Assembly (NCBI GenBank): GCA_947496555.1
Contig: CANMDH010000031.1
Location: 1-64,000, forward strand
Length of the DNA stretch: 64,000 bases
Reading direction: 5' to 3'
Source: an uncultured Aquimarina sp.
GTDB taxonomy: Bacteria; Bacteroidota; Bacteroidia; Flavobacteriales; Flavobacteriaceae
How positions within the stretch are numbered: the stretch's first letter is position 1; every line of letters begins with the position of its first letter. Below are positions 10,201 to 17,401 of the stretch, piece by piece. Under the pieces are notes generated by a model. It was not told where the DNA came from, made no database searches, and saw only the letters and a program-made list of their open reading frames with translations. Position numbers and translations under genes: made by a program.

Positions 10201-10553
10201 CCACCTCCTGCATCACTGGTAAAAGAGATCTTTTTGCCATCAGGACTAAATCGAGGTTGAACTTCGAAAGGAATTCCTATACGTAGAGGTTTTGCTTTTC
10301 CTCCTGAAATTGAAATACTATAAATATCTCCCAGAAGATCAAAAACAATCATTTTTCCATCTGGACTTACATCCAGGTTCATCCAGGTACCTTCATTGGT
10401 ACTGAAGTTATGATCTTTGTAATTGAAATCTCCTTTTGGATTTGAAACCTCCCATTTTTCCTCCTCCTTTGTGTCTTTTTTCTTTTTTTGAGCTTGTGCG
10501 TTAAAAATGAATAATACCCCAAAAAGAAGGGTAGTAATAATGTGTTTGTGCAT
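7245..10553 (-). CDS. TolB-like beta-propeller/amidohydrolase fusion, secreted
   Basis: The 1102-residue exported protein has a Sec signal peptide (residues 1-22, cleavage near AQAQ). Residues about 40-650 form repeated PD40/TolB-like blades (SPDGKKISF, MPDGNYLV, SPDGKYLYYSED, SPDGQNIIYV). The amidohydrolase domain runs from about 660 to 1080, with the HxH metal pair His726/His728 in DAHAHIGG, a VVPEGG segment and VNLGAHGQ near the active-site end. The fusion resembles proteins annotated as amidohydrolase family/Tol-Pal component. The extreme C-terminus is Cys/His rich (RPGCGCHIGHN), a possible extra metal site. It precedes two stand-alone amidohydrolases on the same strand after a 171-base gap. 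Probably periplasmic; substrate unknown. Confidence 0.93.
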   Translation of the reverse strand: MHKHIITTLLFGVLFIFNAQAQKKKKDTKEEEKWEVSNPKGDFNYKDHNFSTNEGTWMNLDVSPDGKMIVFDLLGDIYSISISGGKAKPLRIGIPFEVQPRFSPDGKKISFTSDAGGGDNVWVMNIDGSNAKQVTKEKFRLLNNATWMPDGNYLVARKHFTSRRSLGAGEMWQYHITGGSGLQLTKRKNDQQDVNEPNVSPDGKYLYYSEDMYPGGSFQYNKDPNKQIYVIKRYEFETGKTITITGGPGGAARPQVSRGGKLLAFVKRVRTKSVLYIHDLNTGEEWPIYDGLNKDQQEAWAIFGVYPNFSWMPNNKEIVFWTAGKINKINIETKEVANIPFTVDATIKIAETLHFNSPVAPEEFTAKVIRNAVTSPDRKTVVFSALGQLWKKTLPDGKPQRLTTQSAYFEFEPSFSPDGQNIIYVIWNDEELGSVNKISLSGGTPTKLTSEKGIYRTPVYNSSGSMITFRKEGGNSDQGLSFAKKTGIYTMSSSGADKKQVTDEGEYPIFSKDGKRIFYQTGGTYFGELTKKLASVDLNGKDKKTHIKSKYANRLVPSPDNKWIAFTILQKAFIAPLVLNGKEIDLDNKSKSVPVSQISKDAGINLHWSKDSKKVFWTLGDEYFANDVKDKFTFLPGSPEKVGEVTSEGIKIELKVKTDIPKGKIAFTNARIITMEGDQVIENGTIIINGNRIEKMGNASEVVVPSDAKVYDVSGKTIMPGIVDAHAHIGGFRYGLTTQKHWQLYANLAFGVTTAHDPSANTESIFTMSEMINNGNMVGPRLYSTGIILYGADGDFKAVVNKLDDARSAIRRTKAFGAKSVKSYNQPRRDQRQQVIQAARELQINVVPEGGSTFYHNMSMIMDGHTGIEHNIPVAPVYKDVNELWKTSKTGYTPTLIVNYGGMNGEYYFYQNDNVWENEKLLKYTPRSIVDARARHRTMVPDEEYENGHILVSKTCKALTDQGVKVNLGAHGQLQGLGAHWELWMFEQGGMTNIEALQAATINGAQYIGAGNDIGSLKEGKLADLIVLEKNPLENIRNTETVTYTMVNGRLYDTDTMNEIGNVSKERTKFWWENNKYSQAFPWHQESQSFMRPGCGCHIGHN

Positions 10554-10676
10554 GATGTGTATTTTATGTAATCCGAAAATAAGGATTTATGAAAAAAAAT
10601 GTCTTAAAGTGATGTTAAGGGAAAAGTTATGAGTTACGTATTTGATAACCTTCGATTTTCAATTTTAAAAACAAGA

Positions 10677-11255
10677 TCAACCCCAATTTCCTCTTGTTTT
10701 TTGATTTGCTTTACAAAGTTTGATAATTTCTGTTATTCTTTTATCACGAGTTTCCTGGCGCTTGGCTTGGTTTAACCAATAGAGGTAACTTTTTCGATAT
10801 CCTCGAGCAAAATTTTGGTAATTATTGAATGCTTCATGGTTTTTGTTAAATGCTTTTTGAAGGTCTGCGGGAATGACCCCATTTTCTACATTGTCAAGAG
10901 CGGTCCATGAACCATTACTCTTGGCAACTTCTATACTGGCTAAGCCACTTTCATGCATTAGTTCATTTTTGATAAGATCAATAATATAGTTTTTGTTGAC
11001 TTTGCTCCAAACGCTTTTTGGTTTACGAGGACAAAAATACTGTCGACGACGTTCGTTGTCTAATCTTTTAACTGTAGAATCAATCCATCCATAGCAAAGA
11101 GATACTTTTACAGCTTCTTCCCATCGCATGCTAGGTTTATTGCTTTCTACCTTATAAAAGATTAAGTAAACCCCATCAGAAACGGTATGATTATCATGTA
11201 ACCAGGTGCGCCATTCTTGATCGTTTTTAAAATAAAGTTCCGGTTTTTCAGACAT
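10677..11255 (-). CDS. YdeI/OmpD-associated family protein
   Basis: The 192-residue cytosolic protein fits the YdeI/OmpD-associated (bacteriocin-protection) family. The N-terminus has the WRTWLHDNH and GVYLIFYK blocks, then MRWEEAVKVSLCYGWIDST, then RPRKPKSVWSKVN-like sequence. The C-terminal helical part contains NFARGYRKSYLYWLNQAKRQETRDKRI, the most diagnostic stretch. The biochemical role is not established. It stands alone, 123 bases upstream of the large amidohydrolase start, and its 5' side faces the divergent VapA-like gene across 232 bases. Confidence 0.88.
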   Translation of the reverse strand: MSEKPELYFKNDQEWRTWLHDNHTVSDGVYLIFYKVESNKPSMRWEEAVKVSLCYGWIDSTVKRLDNERRRQYFCPRKPKSVWSKVNKNYIIDLIKNELMHESGLASIEVAKSNGSWTALDNVENGVIPADLQKAFNKNHEAFNNYQNFARGYRKSYLYWLNQAKRQETRDKRITEIIKLCKANQKTRGNWG

Positions 11256-11310
11256 TGAAATATAGGTGATTCACAATTACCGTTTCAAGATAATAATTTA
11301 AGACTTGATC

Positions 11311-11350
11311 CCCGTATTTTTACGGGTTTTTCAAAAACCGTATTTATGGT
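11311..11350 (+). promoter_or_regulatory. Two tandem palindromic boxes upstream of the VapA-like gene
   Basis: Box 1 is CCCGTATTTTTACGGG (11311-11326). Box 2 is a degenerate copy, ACCGTATTTATGGT (11337-11350). The copies start about 26 bases apart and lie directly upstream of a candidate Bacteroidetes -7 element (GATATTTG, 11375-11382, against TAnnTTTG). That layout fits an activator bound at two sites. Box 1 is followed by five T residues and could instead be an intrinsic terminator on the plus strand, but no plus-strand gene precedes it. Confidence 0.45.
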
Positions 11351-11487
11351 CTGGTACATTCTTTTTTTGATATGGATATTTGTTATGTAATCAAAAAGGT
11401 ATTGTAGCAGCTGCAGTTTTTGTGATCAAGGCGTAATCCGAAAAGCCTTAAAAAAATAGAGTAGGTTCATCTTAAAACCATTGAGAT

Positions 11488-11964
11488 ATGATTAGTGATA
11501 AACAAATTAGCGTACAACAACTTGCAGAGGTCGCAGACAATGCTACCAGAGAGGCTTTTAAAGGAAAGTTAGAAGAAAAAGAAGTAAACGAGTTTTTAGA
11601 ATCGATACGAGGAGTTAATGCTCCCGCACCAATATCCGCAACGGGATCTATCATTTTTGTTGGAGTTTTTGGAGAGGTAGTTTGCGAGCCTATGGATAAG
11701 CCCTATAAATTTAAACAAAAATCTTGGGGGCTTGGAGCCGCGGGAGTAAGTTCAGTCGGACTTTTGTACACTGCTTATAATAATTGGGATGCTTTTTGGC
11801 GAAATACAACTAGCTATCATGCCCAAGGTGTAGCGGATGCAGGAGGGATATTTCAAATTAACTTCTTTAATAAAAAAGGAGTACCAATAGGGCAATACAA
11901 TGGTCCGGCAATCGGCATAGCTTTGTTTGAAGTTGGAGGCGCTGGTAAATGGAAGAAAAAATAG
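11488..11964 (+). CDS. VapA/VapB-like (R_equi_Vir family) protein, no signal peptide
   Basis: The 158-residue protein has a helical, charged N-terminus (about 1-45) and a glycine-rich beta C-terminus. The C-terminal part (LLYTAYNNWDAFW, TSYHAQG, FQINFFNKKGVPIGQ, GVGG-like VGGAGKW) resembles the compact eight-stranded barrel of Rhodococcus equi Vap proteins, which share YT, INFF, LG and GGSGSW-type positions. The match is from memory and was not aligned. R. equi VapA is secreted, but no signal peptide is visible here. It is the only plus-strand gene in the first 18 kb, with its own regulatory boxes and a terminator. Function unknown. Confidence 0.55.
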   Translation: MISDKQISVQQLAEVADNATREAFKGKLEEKEVNEFLESIRGVNAPAPISATGSIIFVGVFGEVVCEPMDKPYKFKQKSWGLGAAGVSSVGLLYTAYNNWDAFWRNTTSYHAQGVADAGGIFQINFFNKKGVPIGQYNGPAIGIALFEVGGAGKWKKK

Positions 11965-12008
11965 TAATTATTTAAAAATAAAATGCGAAGGGGGTCGCAA
12001 TACAAAAA

Positions 12009-12058
12009 CCCTAAAGAATCTCAGAGAATCTGTGGTTTCTTTAGGGCTTTGTTTTTTT
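12009..12058. terminator. Bidirectional intrinsic terminator between convergent genes
   Basis: A 10-bp perfect stem (CCCTAAAGAA at 12009-12018 with TTCTTTAGGG at 12037-12046) is followed by a T-rich run to 12058. It ends the VapA-like transcript. On the other strand it lies just beyond the stop of the membrane protein at 12073, so it can serve both. Confidence 0.8.
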
Positions 12059-12072
12059 AATATTAAATTCAT

Positions 12073-12678
12073 TTATTGAGGAAGTTCTTCTACCATTTTT
12101 TTTCTCAACTCAATAATTTCTAAAAGAGTTTTTACCTCTCGTTTAATACTTCTTCGAACTATTGGAATAAAGATAGCAGCTGCAATGATATAGGACAAGT
12201 CAATTAATATCATTTGCCATGTCGTAAAATACAAACTAAATTCTGGAGTTATCATAAAAAAACCAATAGAATACAAAGCTATAATGGTGATAGTTATTGG
12301 TCCATGAATTCTTTTCCTGAAATTATAGTATGCAATGGTATCTTCGGTAGACTTTAGTGCATTATCTGTAACATTTACTTTTTTAGATTTGGCAATACTT
12401 ATAAATTCAATAGCTATTCTTAATATAAGCCCTCCAATCATTAACCCAACTCCAATTCTACTTAAAATTTGTTTTACTGGTGCTACATAGTAGAAAAAAG
12501 CTGTAATTCCCAATAAAGTAATTAGCAATATGATACTGTTTCCATATTGAAACTTAACACTTGAGTTTTTCTTTTCTTTGATGGTAAAAAGCATTTGATT
12601 GACAATTTTTGGATCGTTTTTTATTTCTTCTTTGTCTTTTTGCCATTTACGTTGTAAATCTTCGAATTCATTATTCAT
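12073..12678 (-). CDS. Membrane protein, candidate partner or anti-sigma of the upstream sigma factor
   Basis: The 201-residue protein has a cytoplasmic-looking charged N-terminus (about 1-45, DLQRKWQKDKEE) and four predicted transmembrane helices at about 47-67, 73-92, 127-145 and 150-172. A charged tail follows (RRSIKREVKTLLEIIELRKK). Its start overlaps the end of the ECF sigma gene by 8 bases, which implies translational coupling. That position is typical of anti-sigma factors, but I do not see a zinc-binding anti-sigma motif (HXXXCXXC). Function is inferred from context only. Confidence 0.6.
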   Translation of the reverse strand: MNNEFEDLQRKWQKDKEEIKNDPKIVNQMLFTIKEKKNSSVKFQYGNSIILLITLLGITAFFYYVAPVKQILSRIGVGLMIGGLILRIAIEFISIAKSKKVNVTDNALKSTEDTIAYYNFRKRIHGPITITIIALYSIGFFMITPEFSLYFTTWQMILIDLSYIIAAAIFIPIVRRSIKREVKTLLEIIELRKKMVEELPQ

Positions 12679-13165
12679 GGTCTAATATTTTTTTAAGTCG
12701 TTTTTTTATTCTGTGAATCTTTACTCTCACATTGGTTGGTTTAATACCTAATACTCCAGATATAGTATCATAATCCTGTCCTTCTAATACCATCATGATT
12801 ATTAATCGATCAAGTTCTTCCAGTTTACCAATGGCCCTATATAAACCTTGGTTTTGGTCGGTATTTGGATCTTTAGATTCGTCTACTAATATGTGTTCTA
12901 CTTTTTCTAAGGATAGTTTATTCTTTTTCTTTTCTTTTCGGATATATTGAAGACAGGTGTTCACCGTAATTCTATATACCCATGTTTTATAGGTAGATTG
13001 TCCTTTGAATCCGTCTACGGCATTCCAAATGTTGATAAAGACTTCTTGTGAGAGGTCGTTTGCCAAATCCTTATCTCCCTTCATAAAACCCAGACACATC
13101 TGTAGTACCATTGGAAAACATTTCTGATAAATGTTTTCAAAAAGTTGCTGGTCTTGTTTACTCAT
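12671..13165 (-). CDS. RNA polymerase sigma factor, sigma-70/ECF family
   Basis: The 164-residue protein has sigma region 2 (DLSQEVFINIWNAVDGFKGQSTYKTWVYRITVNTC in pieces: DLSQEVFINIW, YKTWVYRI) and sigma region 4 (LDRLIIMMVLEGQDYDTIS, KPTNVRVKIHRIKKRL) with a helix-turn-helix. The length is normal for ECF sigma factors. It is flanked by overlapping genes: the hydrolase upstream (8-base overlap) and the membrane protein downstream (8-base overlap), giving a tightly coupled three-gene operon. Probably self-regulated in response to an envelope signal, as for most ECF factors. Confidence 0.92.
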   Translation of the reverse strand: MSKQDQQLFENIYQKCFPMVLQMCLGFMKGDKDLANDLSQEVFINIWNAVDGFKGQSTYKTWVYRITVNTCLQYIRKEKKKNKLSLEKVEHILVDESKDPNTDQNQGLYRAIGKLEELDRLIIMMVLEGQDYDTISGVLGIKPTNVRVKIHRIKKRLKKILDHE

Positions 13166-14009
13166 TTATAAGGAAGGTATTTACTTGTGCATAATACCAT
13201 TCTGGTTGATCGAACATGATAAAGTGTTTACTGTTTGATGCCATTTGGATGGTTTTGTTTGCTAAGTTAGCATATTGCTTTTCATAATTCGATTTAGCCA
13301 TTTCTACCGATGGAAAAGAAGCACCTAAAATTAACGTCTTGGCAGTTATTTTATCCAAAACAGTTCTTAAATCCAGTTTTAACAGATCTGTATATCCGTA
13401 AACATAGGTTGTACGATCAGCTTGCATAATCCAATTGATCAGCGTTTCTATTTTTTCTTTGTTGTTAGTCATATTTTGCGACATCATGGTAGCCGTTTGT
13501 TTAAATTGAGCCTCCTCTATCGCCAGCATCTGTTTATTATATGGACTATCATATTGTAAATTACTTGCAGGAACCCCTGGCATCATTAATTCTCTCATGC
13601 AAGGAATAGCGTCTATAATGACAATTTTGGTTATTGTTTCAGGTAATTCTGCTGCTAGATCGGTTGCCAGATTTCCCCCCATACTATGTCCAATTATGAT
13701 GACCTTGATAAGGTTATTATCTTTAATGTAGGCTACTAATTCTTTTTTAATGGTATTATACCAAGGTGATTCGGCATTAATCTGAATTGGCTCGTTTCCA
13801 TTAAAACCTGCATACGAAATTAAATGCGCTTCACTTTTGATAGTTAAATGATCAACGGTTTCTCTAAATATAGATCCAGGTGTAGTGAATCCTGGCAAGA
13901 ATAGGATTGGAGTTCCTTTTCCGATAACTTCGGATTTGATGGCTGGTGTTTGACCAAACCCTAAACTAACGATTGCTAATAATACAAGAGTGATTTTTAA
14001 TGTTTTCAT
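13158..14009 (-). CDS. Secreted alpha/beta hydrolase
   Basis: The 283-residue protein has a Sec signal peptide (MKTLKITLVLLAIVSLGFGQ). The alpha/beta hydrolase fold shows an oxyanion-type segment (PILFLPGF, residues 34-41), the nucleophile elbow GHSMGG with Ser109, and a late KHFIMFDQPEWY segment carrying the candidate catalytic His. Probably a periplasmic esterase or lipase-like enzyme of unknown substrate. It overlaps the downstream sigma factor by 8 bases, so its expression is tied to that regulator. It may process the signal or be a target. Confidence 0.88.
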   Translation of the reverse strand: MKTLKITLVLLAIVSLGFGQTPAIKSEVIGKGTPILFLPGFTTPGSIFRETVDHLTIKSEAHLISYAGFNGNEPIQINAESPWYNTIKKELVAYIKDNNLIKVIIIGHSMGGNLATDLAAELPETITKIVIIDAIPCMRELMMPGVPASNLQYDSPYNKQMLAIEEAQFKQTATMMSQNMTNNKEKIETLINWIMQADRTTYVYGYTDLLKLDLRTVLDKITAKTLILGASFPSVEMAKSNYEKQYANLANKTIQMASNSKHFIMFDQPEWYYAQVNTFLINE

Positions 14010-14136
14010 GATCTTATTTTATGATTTTTACGTTTTGATTTTCCCCTTTGATGCAGAAGTATTAAAATTGTTACAGGGTGGGTGAAAAAAATTAAAAAAA
14101 TATTTGAATATCCGTAATATATCATATACCATAATC

Positions 14137-14248
14137 GTCAACCTGAACTCGTTTCAGGTTCTCATTATAACTGATTGTTTATGAACGAAATGAGATTCCG
14201 AAATAAACCTGCCTACCTGCGGTAATGCAGGCAGGTTCGGAATGACGC
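14137..14248. repeat. Nested inverted-repeat element (intergenic REP/MITE-like)
   Basis: The 335-base gap between genes holds a structured element. Hairpin 1 is ACCTGAA/TTCAGGT (14141-14159). TCTCATT (14160-14166) pairs with AATGAGA (14189-14195). Hairpin 3 pairs TTCCGAA with TTCGGAA around an inner ACCTGCCT/AGGCAGGT stem (14196-14241). Outer CGTCA/TGACG closes the whole. Similar GTCA...CTGAA...CAGG elements recur between genes in Flavobacteriia. No coding capacity was seen, and the flanks of the gap show nothing else. Confidence 0.65.
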
Positions 14249-14344
14249 TAAAGAATTACATTATTACATATTACAGATAATCATAAAAAATAATATCAAA
14301 AAATTGTAAGGAGTTGAAAAACAAGAAAAAAAAGGATGAAAAAA

Positions 14345-14854
14345 TTATTCTTCGAATAATGGTTTTACAGCGGTTTGTATGTCAATATTTCTAATAAACC
14401 AGGTTATAGTATGGTTTTGTGGTCTATGTTCTGTAATTTTTCGGCCAATCGGATCGTACCAAATAGCATCAAAGTTTCCTTTGGTGTCTAAAACGACCCT
14501 CCATTCTTTTTTTATTAGGGTAGAGTCAGCATAATTTGCAGTAAGGTTTTTCCAATCAATTGCGGATAGAACCTGGGGATCAAGATGGGCAATTACTTCG
14601 GTTTTATCTAGTATTGCTATCCAGATAGGATCGCTAAGGTGTTCTATGGTATGGTTTTTACCTTTGGCACCCCATCCAATACGTATAGAAGCCCCTTTTC
14701 GAATTGCATTGATTAGATGCTGCTTATTTCCGGATACTGTGTTTCCCCGCTTGTCATTTTTATAAACTACAAACCAATTAGAATCATCTTGCTTTATTTT
14801 ATTGCATGAAATGCTAAAAATGATGACTATTATGTATATGAATATCTTATTCAT
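14345..14854 (-). CDS. Hypothetical lipoprotein
   Basis: I do not recognise this 169-residue protein. It begins with a lipoprotein signal (IIFSISC, Cys17), then a compact domain with WFVVYKNDKRGN, GASIRIGWGAKG and AIDWKNL segments, and ends ITWFIRNIDIQTAVKPLFEE. The aromatic-rich beta pattern suggests a small globular envelope protein. It is the last gene of a minus-strand run of secreted proteins (esterase-TPR and two NTF2-like), 13 bases after the esterase, and may belong to their transcription unit. Confidence 0.6.
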   Translation of the reverse strand: MNKIFIYIIVIIFSISCNKIKQDDSNWFVVYKNDKRGNTVSGNKQHLINAIRKGASIRIGWGAKGKNHTIEHLSDPIWIAILDKTEVIAHLDPQVLSAIDWKNLTANYADSTLIKKEWRVVLDTKGNFDAIWYDPIGRKITEHRPQNHTITWFIRNIDIQTAVKPLFEE

Positions 14855-14867
14855 CTTTTTGTGAAAT

Positions 14868-16163
14868 TTATTCTTTTACTTCACCAATTTTTGAGGCAAT
14901 TTCTTCCATATGTTCTGTATAATATTTCAGATGCTCTTTGTCATATTTTTTTGCCAATTCTATTGCCTGTTTTTGTACGGCAAAAGCTTCTTCTAGGTTA
15001 TTGTTCGACTCAAGAGCAGAAGCCAGTGTACTTAGAGCTTCGGCCGATTTGGGCCGATATTCGACCAGACGCTTGTAGACTTCAATAGATTCTTCAAAAC
15101 GCTTCTGTCGTAACAACCTATTGGCACATGCTTGCAAGCTGTTTCCACTATTCCAGCGTTCTGCTTTTGGTAGCACCTTGTATCCATATTCTGTTGATAG
15201 CTCCAGAAAGTAATTCTCTATATTATCCAATGTATTTCCTTGTTTTTCAAAATCTCTGAAATCAGGATTCCATTTGTTTTTAGGGAAAAATGTTTCCATA
15301 GCCGAGATAAAAGCCGGAATAACAACGCCATAATGACTTTCATTAGGGAATATTTCGGCTTTTAATTTGAGATTTTCTGATGTAAAAGCCGACATTTGTC
15401 GCTCTAATTCCTGCAGGTTTTTTCCTATGGTTGTATCATAATCCGCATCATCGTCGGCAGAGGTAACGTATAGATGTGCTCTATGCCCTGGGTTATTATT
15501 GATACTCTCAACAATGGCATCTATAAATGTTTCTCCTGGATTGTATCCCATACCCAGTATATCTCCTGCTGCAATGGCAACATGCGCCTGAAATAAATTA
15601 GGAGTTCTGCTGAAAGCATGCAAAGGGAATGTTGAAGTAGGAGAGGTGCCAATGATCATTCTATAGTCGGCGGTTCTATACTGCTCGACCATATAAGTGA
15701 ATAGCTCCTCTGTAAAAAAATCAACAAATTTATCAGGAACACCATCAAAAGGCATTTGTTTCCAGCTTTTAGGCCAAAAATTGCTATCGTTGGTATAGAC
15801 TTTTGGTGCGTAAAACTTTTCAAAACCATTTGGAAAACCTACTACAATAGCTTCAGGCATGCTACTCACGGAACTAAGATGTTTTACAACCCCAGTTATT
15901 TGATAAAAAAACTCATTCTCCAACAATACAATCAACGGGTATGTGTGTAGTGTACAGTCTTTATTATAAGTTTCGGGTAAATAAACATCGATATCAACCT
16001 TTTGTTCTAGAAACTTTGAGGTGATTGTATGTTGTTGTATATATGCCAGTGGTGCTGATTTTATTCTTGCATTCGTATCTTTAGTTTTCGGTGTCTGGCC
16101 TAGGGTACTTTGAAAGATACAGAGTAAAAAGATAATTGACGATAGTGTGTTTTTGGGTAGCAT
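14868..16163 (-). CDS. Secreted esterase-D-like hydrolase with C-terminal TPR repeats
   Basis: The 431-residue protein has an N-terminal signal peptide (cleavage near TLGQ) and a PF00756-type esterase domain (about 35-295). That domain shows DVYLPETY, YPLIVLLENEFFY, the nucleophile region RMIIGTSPTSTF in place of the common GHSFGG, and ESHYGVVIPA with the candidate catalytic His. About 340-425 form tetratricopeptide-like helices (RRFEESIEVYKRLVEYRP-like, EALSTLASALESNNNLEEAF). Such esterase-TPR proteins are common in Bacteroidetes and may deacylate siderophores or carbohydrates, but no substrate can be assigned. The lipoprotein gene follows within 13 bases. Confidence 0.85.
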   Translation of the reverse strand: MLPKNTLSSIIFLLCIFQSTLGQTPKTKDTNARIKSAPLAYIQQHTITSKFLEQKVDIDVYLPETYNKDCTLHTYPLIVLLENEFFYQITGVVKHLSSVSSMPEAIVVGFPNGFEKFYAPKVYTNDSNFWPKSWKQMPFDGVPDKFVDFFTEELFTYMVEQYRTADYRMIIGTSPTSTFPLHAFSRTPNLFQAHVAIAAGDILGMGYNPGETFIDAIVESINNNPGHRAHLYVTSADDDADYDTTIGKNLQELERQMSAFTSENLKLKAEIFPNESHYGVVIPAFISAMETFFPKNKWNPDFRDFEKQGNTLDNIENYFLELSTEYGYKVLPKAERWNSGNSLQACANRLLRQKRFEESIEVYKRLVEYRPKSAEALSTLASALESNNNLEEAFAVQKQAIELAKKYDKEHLKYYTEHMEEIASKIGEVKE

Positions 16164-16183
16164 GGGCTTTAGAGTATATTGGT

Positions 16184-16636
16184 TTAATGTTTTGATGCAT
16201 CATTAAATTGCCAAAGAACATTTACAATTTGCCATGTTCGGTTTATTTTTATGATGTGCATATAGTCGATCCATTCATCAGCAATAAGTTTTACTGATGC
16301 TGTTCTGTCAGAAACGTCTAATAAGATCACTTTTTTCTTAGGATTTTTGGGAAATCGATCTCCGTTACGGTTGTAGACTTCAGAAAGAAGTGTCATATAA
16401 TCTGCAAAGGATTCACGCAGATATTCCTTTTTTGAAGTTTTATTTCTCCAAAAAGTTCTTTTTACCATTCTTGGATGTGCAGCACGCTCGAATTGTTTTG
16501 GATTTTGGTTGTGCTGAGCCTCTATGTAGTCTAGTGCAACTTGCCTAATATCAAGAGAATCCTGCTTTGTTTGTGCATTAGTATAGTAAGCAATCAATAC
16601 AATGAACCATGTTAAAAAGAGTGTCTGTGGTTTCAT
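16184..16636 (-). CDS. Secreted lumazine-binding-like/NTF2-fold protein
   Basis: The 150-residue exported protein (signal peptide to about residue 21, TNAQ) is one cystatin/NTF2-like domain of the putative lumazine-binding 2 type (PF12893). It shows VALDYIEAQHNQNPKQFERAAHP, then a YNRNG loop, a VILLDVSDRTASVKLIADEWIDYMHI strand pair and WQIVNVLWQF at the end. Family members bind small molecules or act as non-enzymatic modules. It lies 20 bases upstream of the esterase on the same strand. Confidence 0.8.
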   Translation of the reverse strand: MKPQTLFLTWFIVLIAYYTNAQTKQDSLDIRQVALDYIEAQHNQNPKQFERAAHPRMVKRTFWRNKTSKKEYLRESFADYMTLLSEVYNRNGDRFPKNPKKKVILLDVSDRTASVKLIADEWIDYMHIIKINRTWQIVNVLWQFNDASKH

Positions 16637-16676
16637 TTTGTGTAATATTTAGATGTCTGTGGTTAGAATTAAAGTA

Positions 16677-17144
16677 TTACCAATATTCAAATATCTCAGA
16701 AATTTTACCATCTGCAAATTCGAATAATGTCATTTGGTATTCACCATCCTGATTACCATTCTCGGTTTTTGTAACATACTTTCTTTCCACAGCCACAGCA
16801 TTAAGTCCCGTAATCATGTTAACCACCTTTATGTCGACTACACTACCATCATATCCTCCATTTTTTTGATTACGTATATAACCATCGTACAATTTCTGCC
16901 TAGTATAAGGGCCACCATATTTTGGGTGGATATAGACAAAATCTTCAGTAAATAATTTGAATACATCATCAATATCCTCTTTGGTAGAATTTGCTTTAAA
17001 GATTTTGATATTGATTTTGTAGTATTCATTTACAATACTGATAAGTGAATCTTTAGATATTGTAGAAGGTTCTTGTGCGTTAATTTGTGGTACAAAAGAC
17101 ATACATACCAGAAGTAACATTACTTTTTTGACGGTGTTATTCAT
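16677..17144 (-). CDS. Secreted SnoaL/NTF2-like protein
   Basis: The 155-residue protein has a signal peptide (cleavage near INAQ) and one NTF2-like domain: EDIDDVFKLFTEDFVYIHPKYGGPYTRQKLYDGY, VVDIKVVNMITGLNAVAVERKYVT (shown in short parts) and an FADGKISEIFEYW end typical of SnoaL-like proteins. No catalytic residues can be assigned. With the neighbouring lumazine-binding-like gene it makes a pair of NTF2-fold exported proteins next to the esterase, suggesting a common small-molecule pathway. Confidence 0.78.
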   Translation of the reverse strand: MNNTVKKVMLLLVCMSFVPQINAQEPSTISKDSLISIVNEYYKINIKIFKANSTKEDIDDVFKLFTEDFVYIHPKYGGPYTRQKLYDGYIRNQKNGGYDGSVVDIKVVNMITGLNAVAVERKYVTKTENGNQDGEYQMTLFEFADGKISEIFEYW

Positions 17145-17401
17145 AGTGCTAGGGGTTAATTTCCCTTCTAAAATATAGTATATCTGCTAATTAAGTTTGA
17201 AAGTTTTCTTAAAAGTTACGGAAAAGGTGTAAAAGAAGTAGGGATGTAATTAATCCTAATTTCTAAATTATAGATACAATGACTTATAATTTTAAGATTC
17301 TAAAATCAAATTTAAATTCGCGCTATACCCTTTGTATTAACCTTGCAATAGAGCTAATCCATACATGAATAAACAAAATAGCATTTTTTTGTGCGATTAT
17401 C

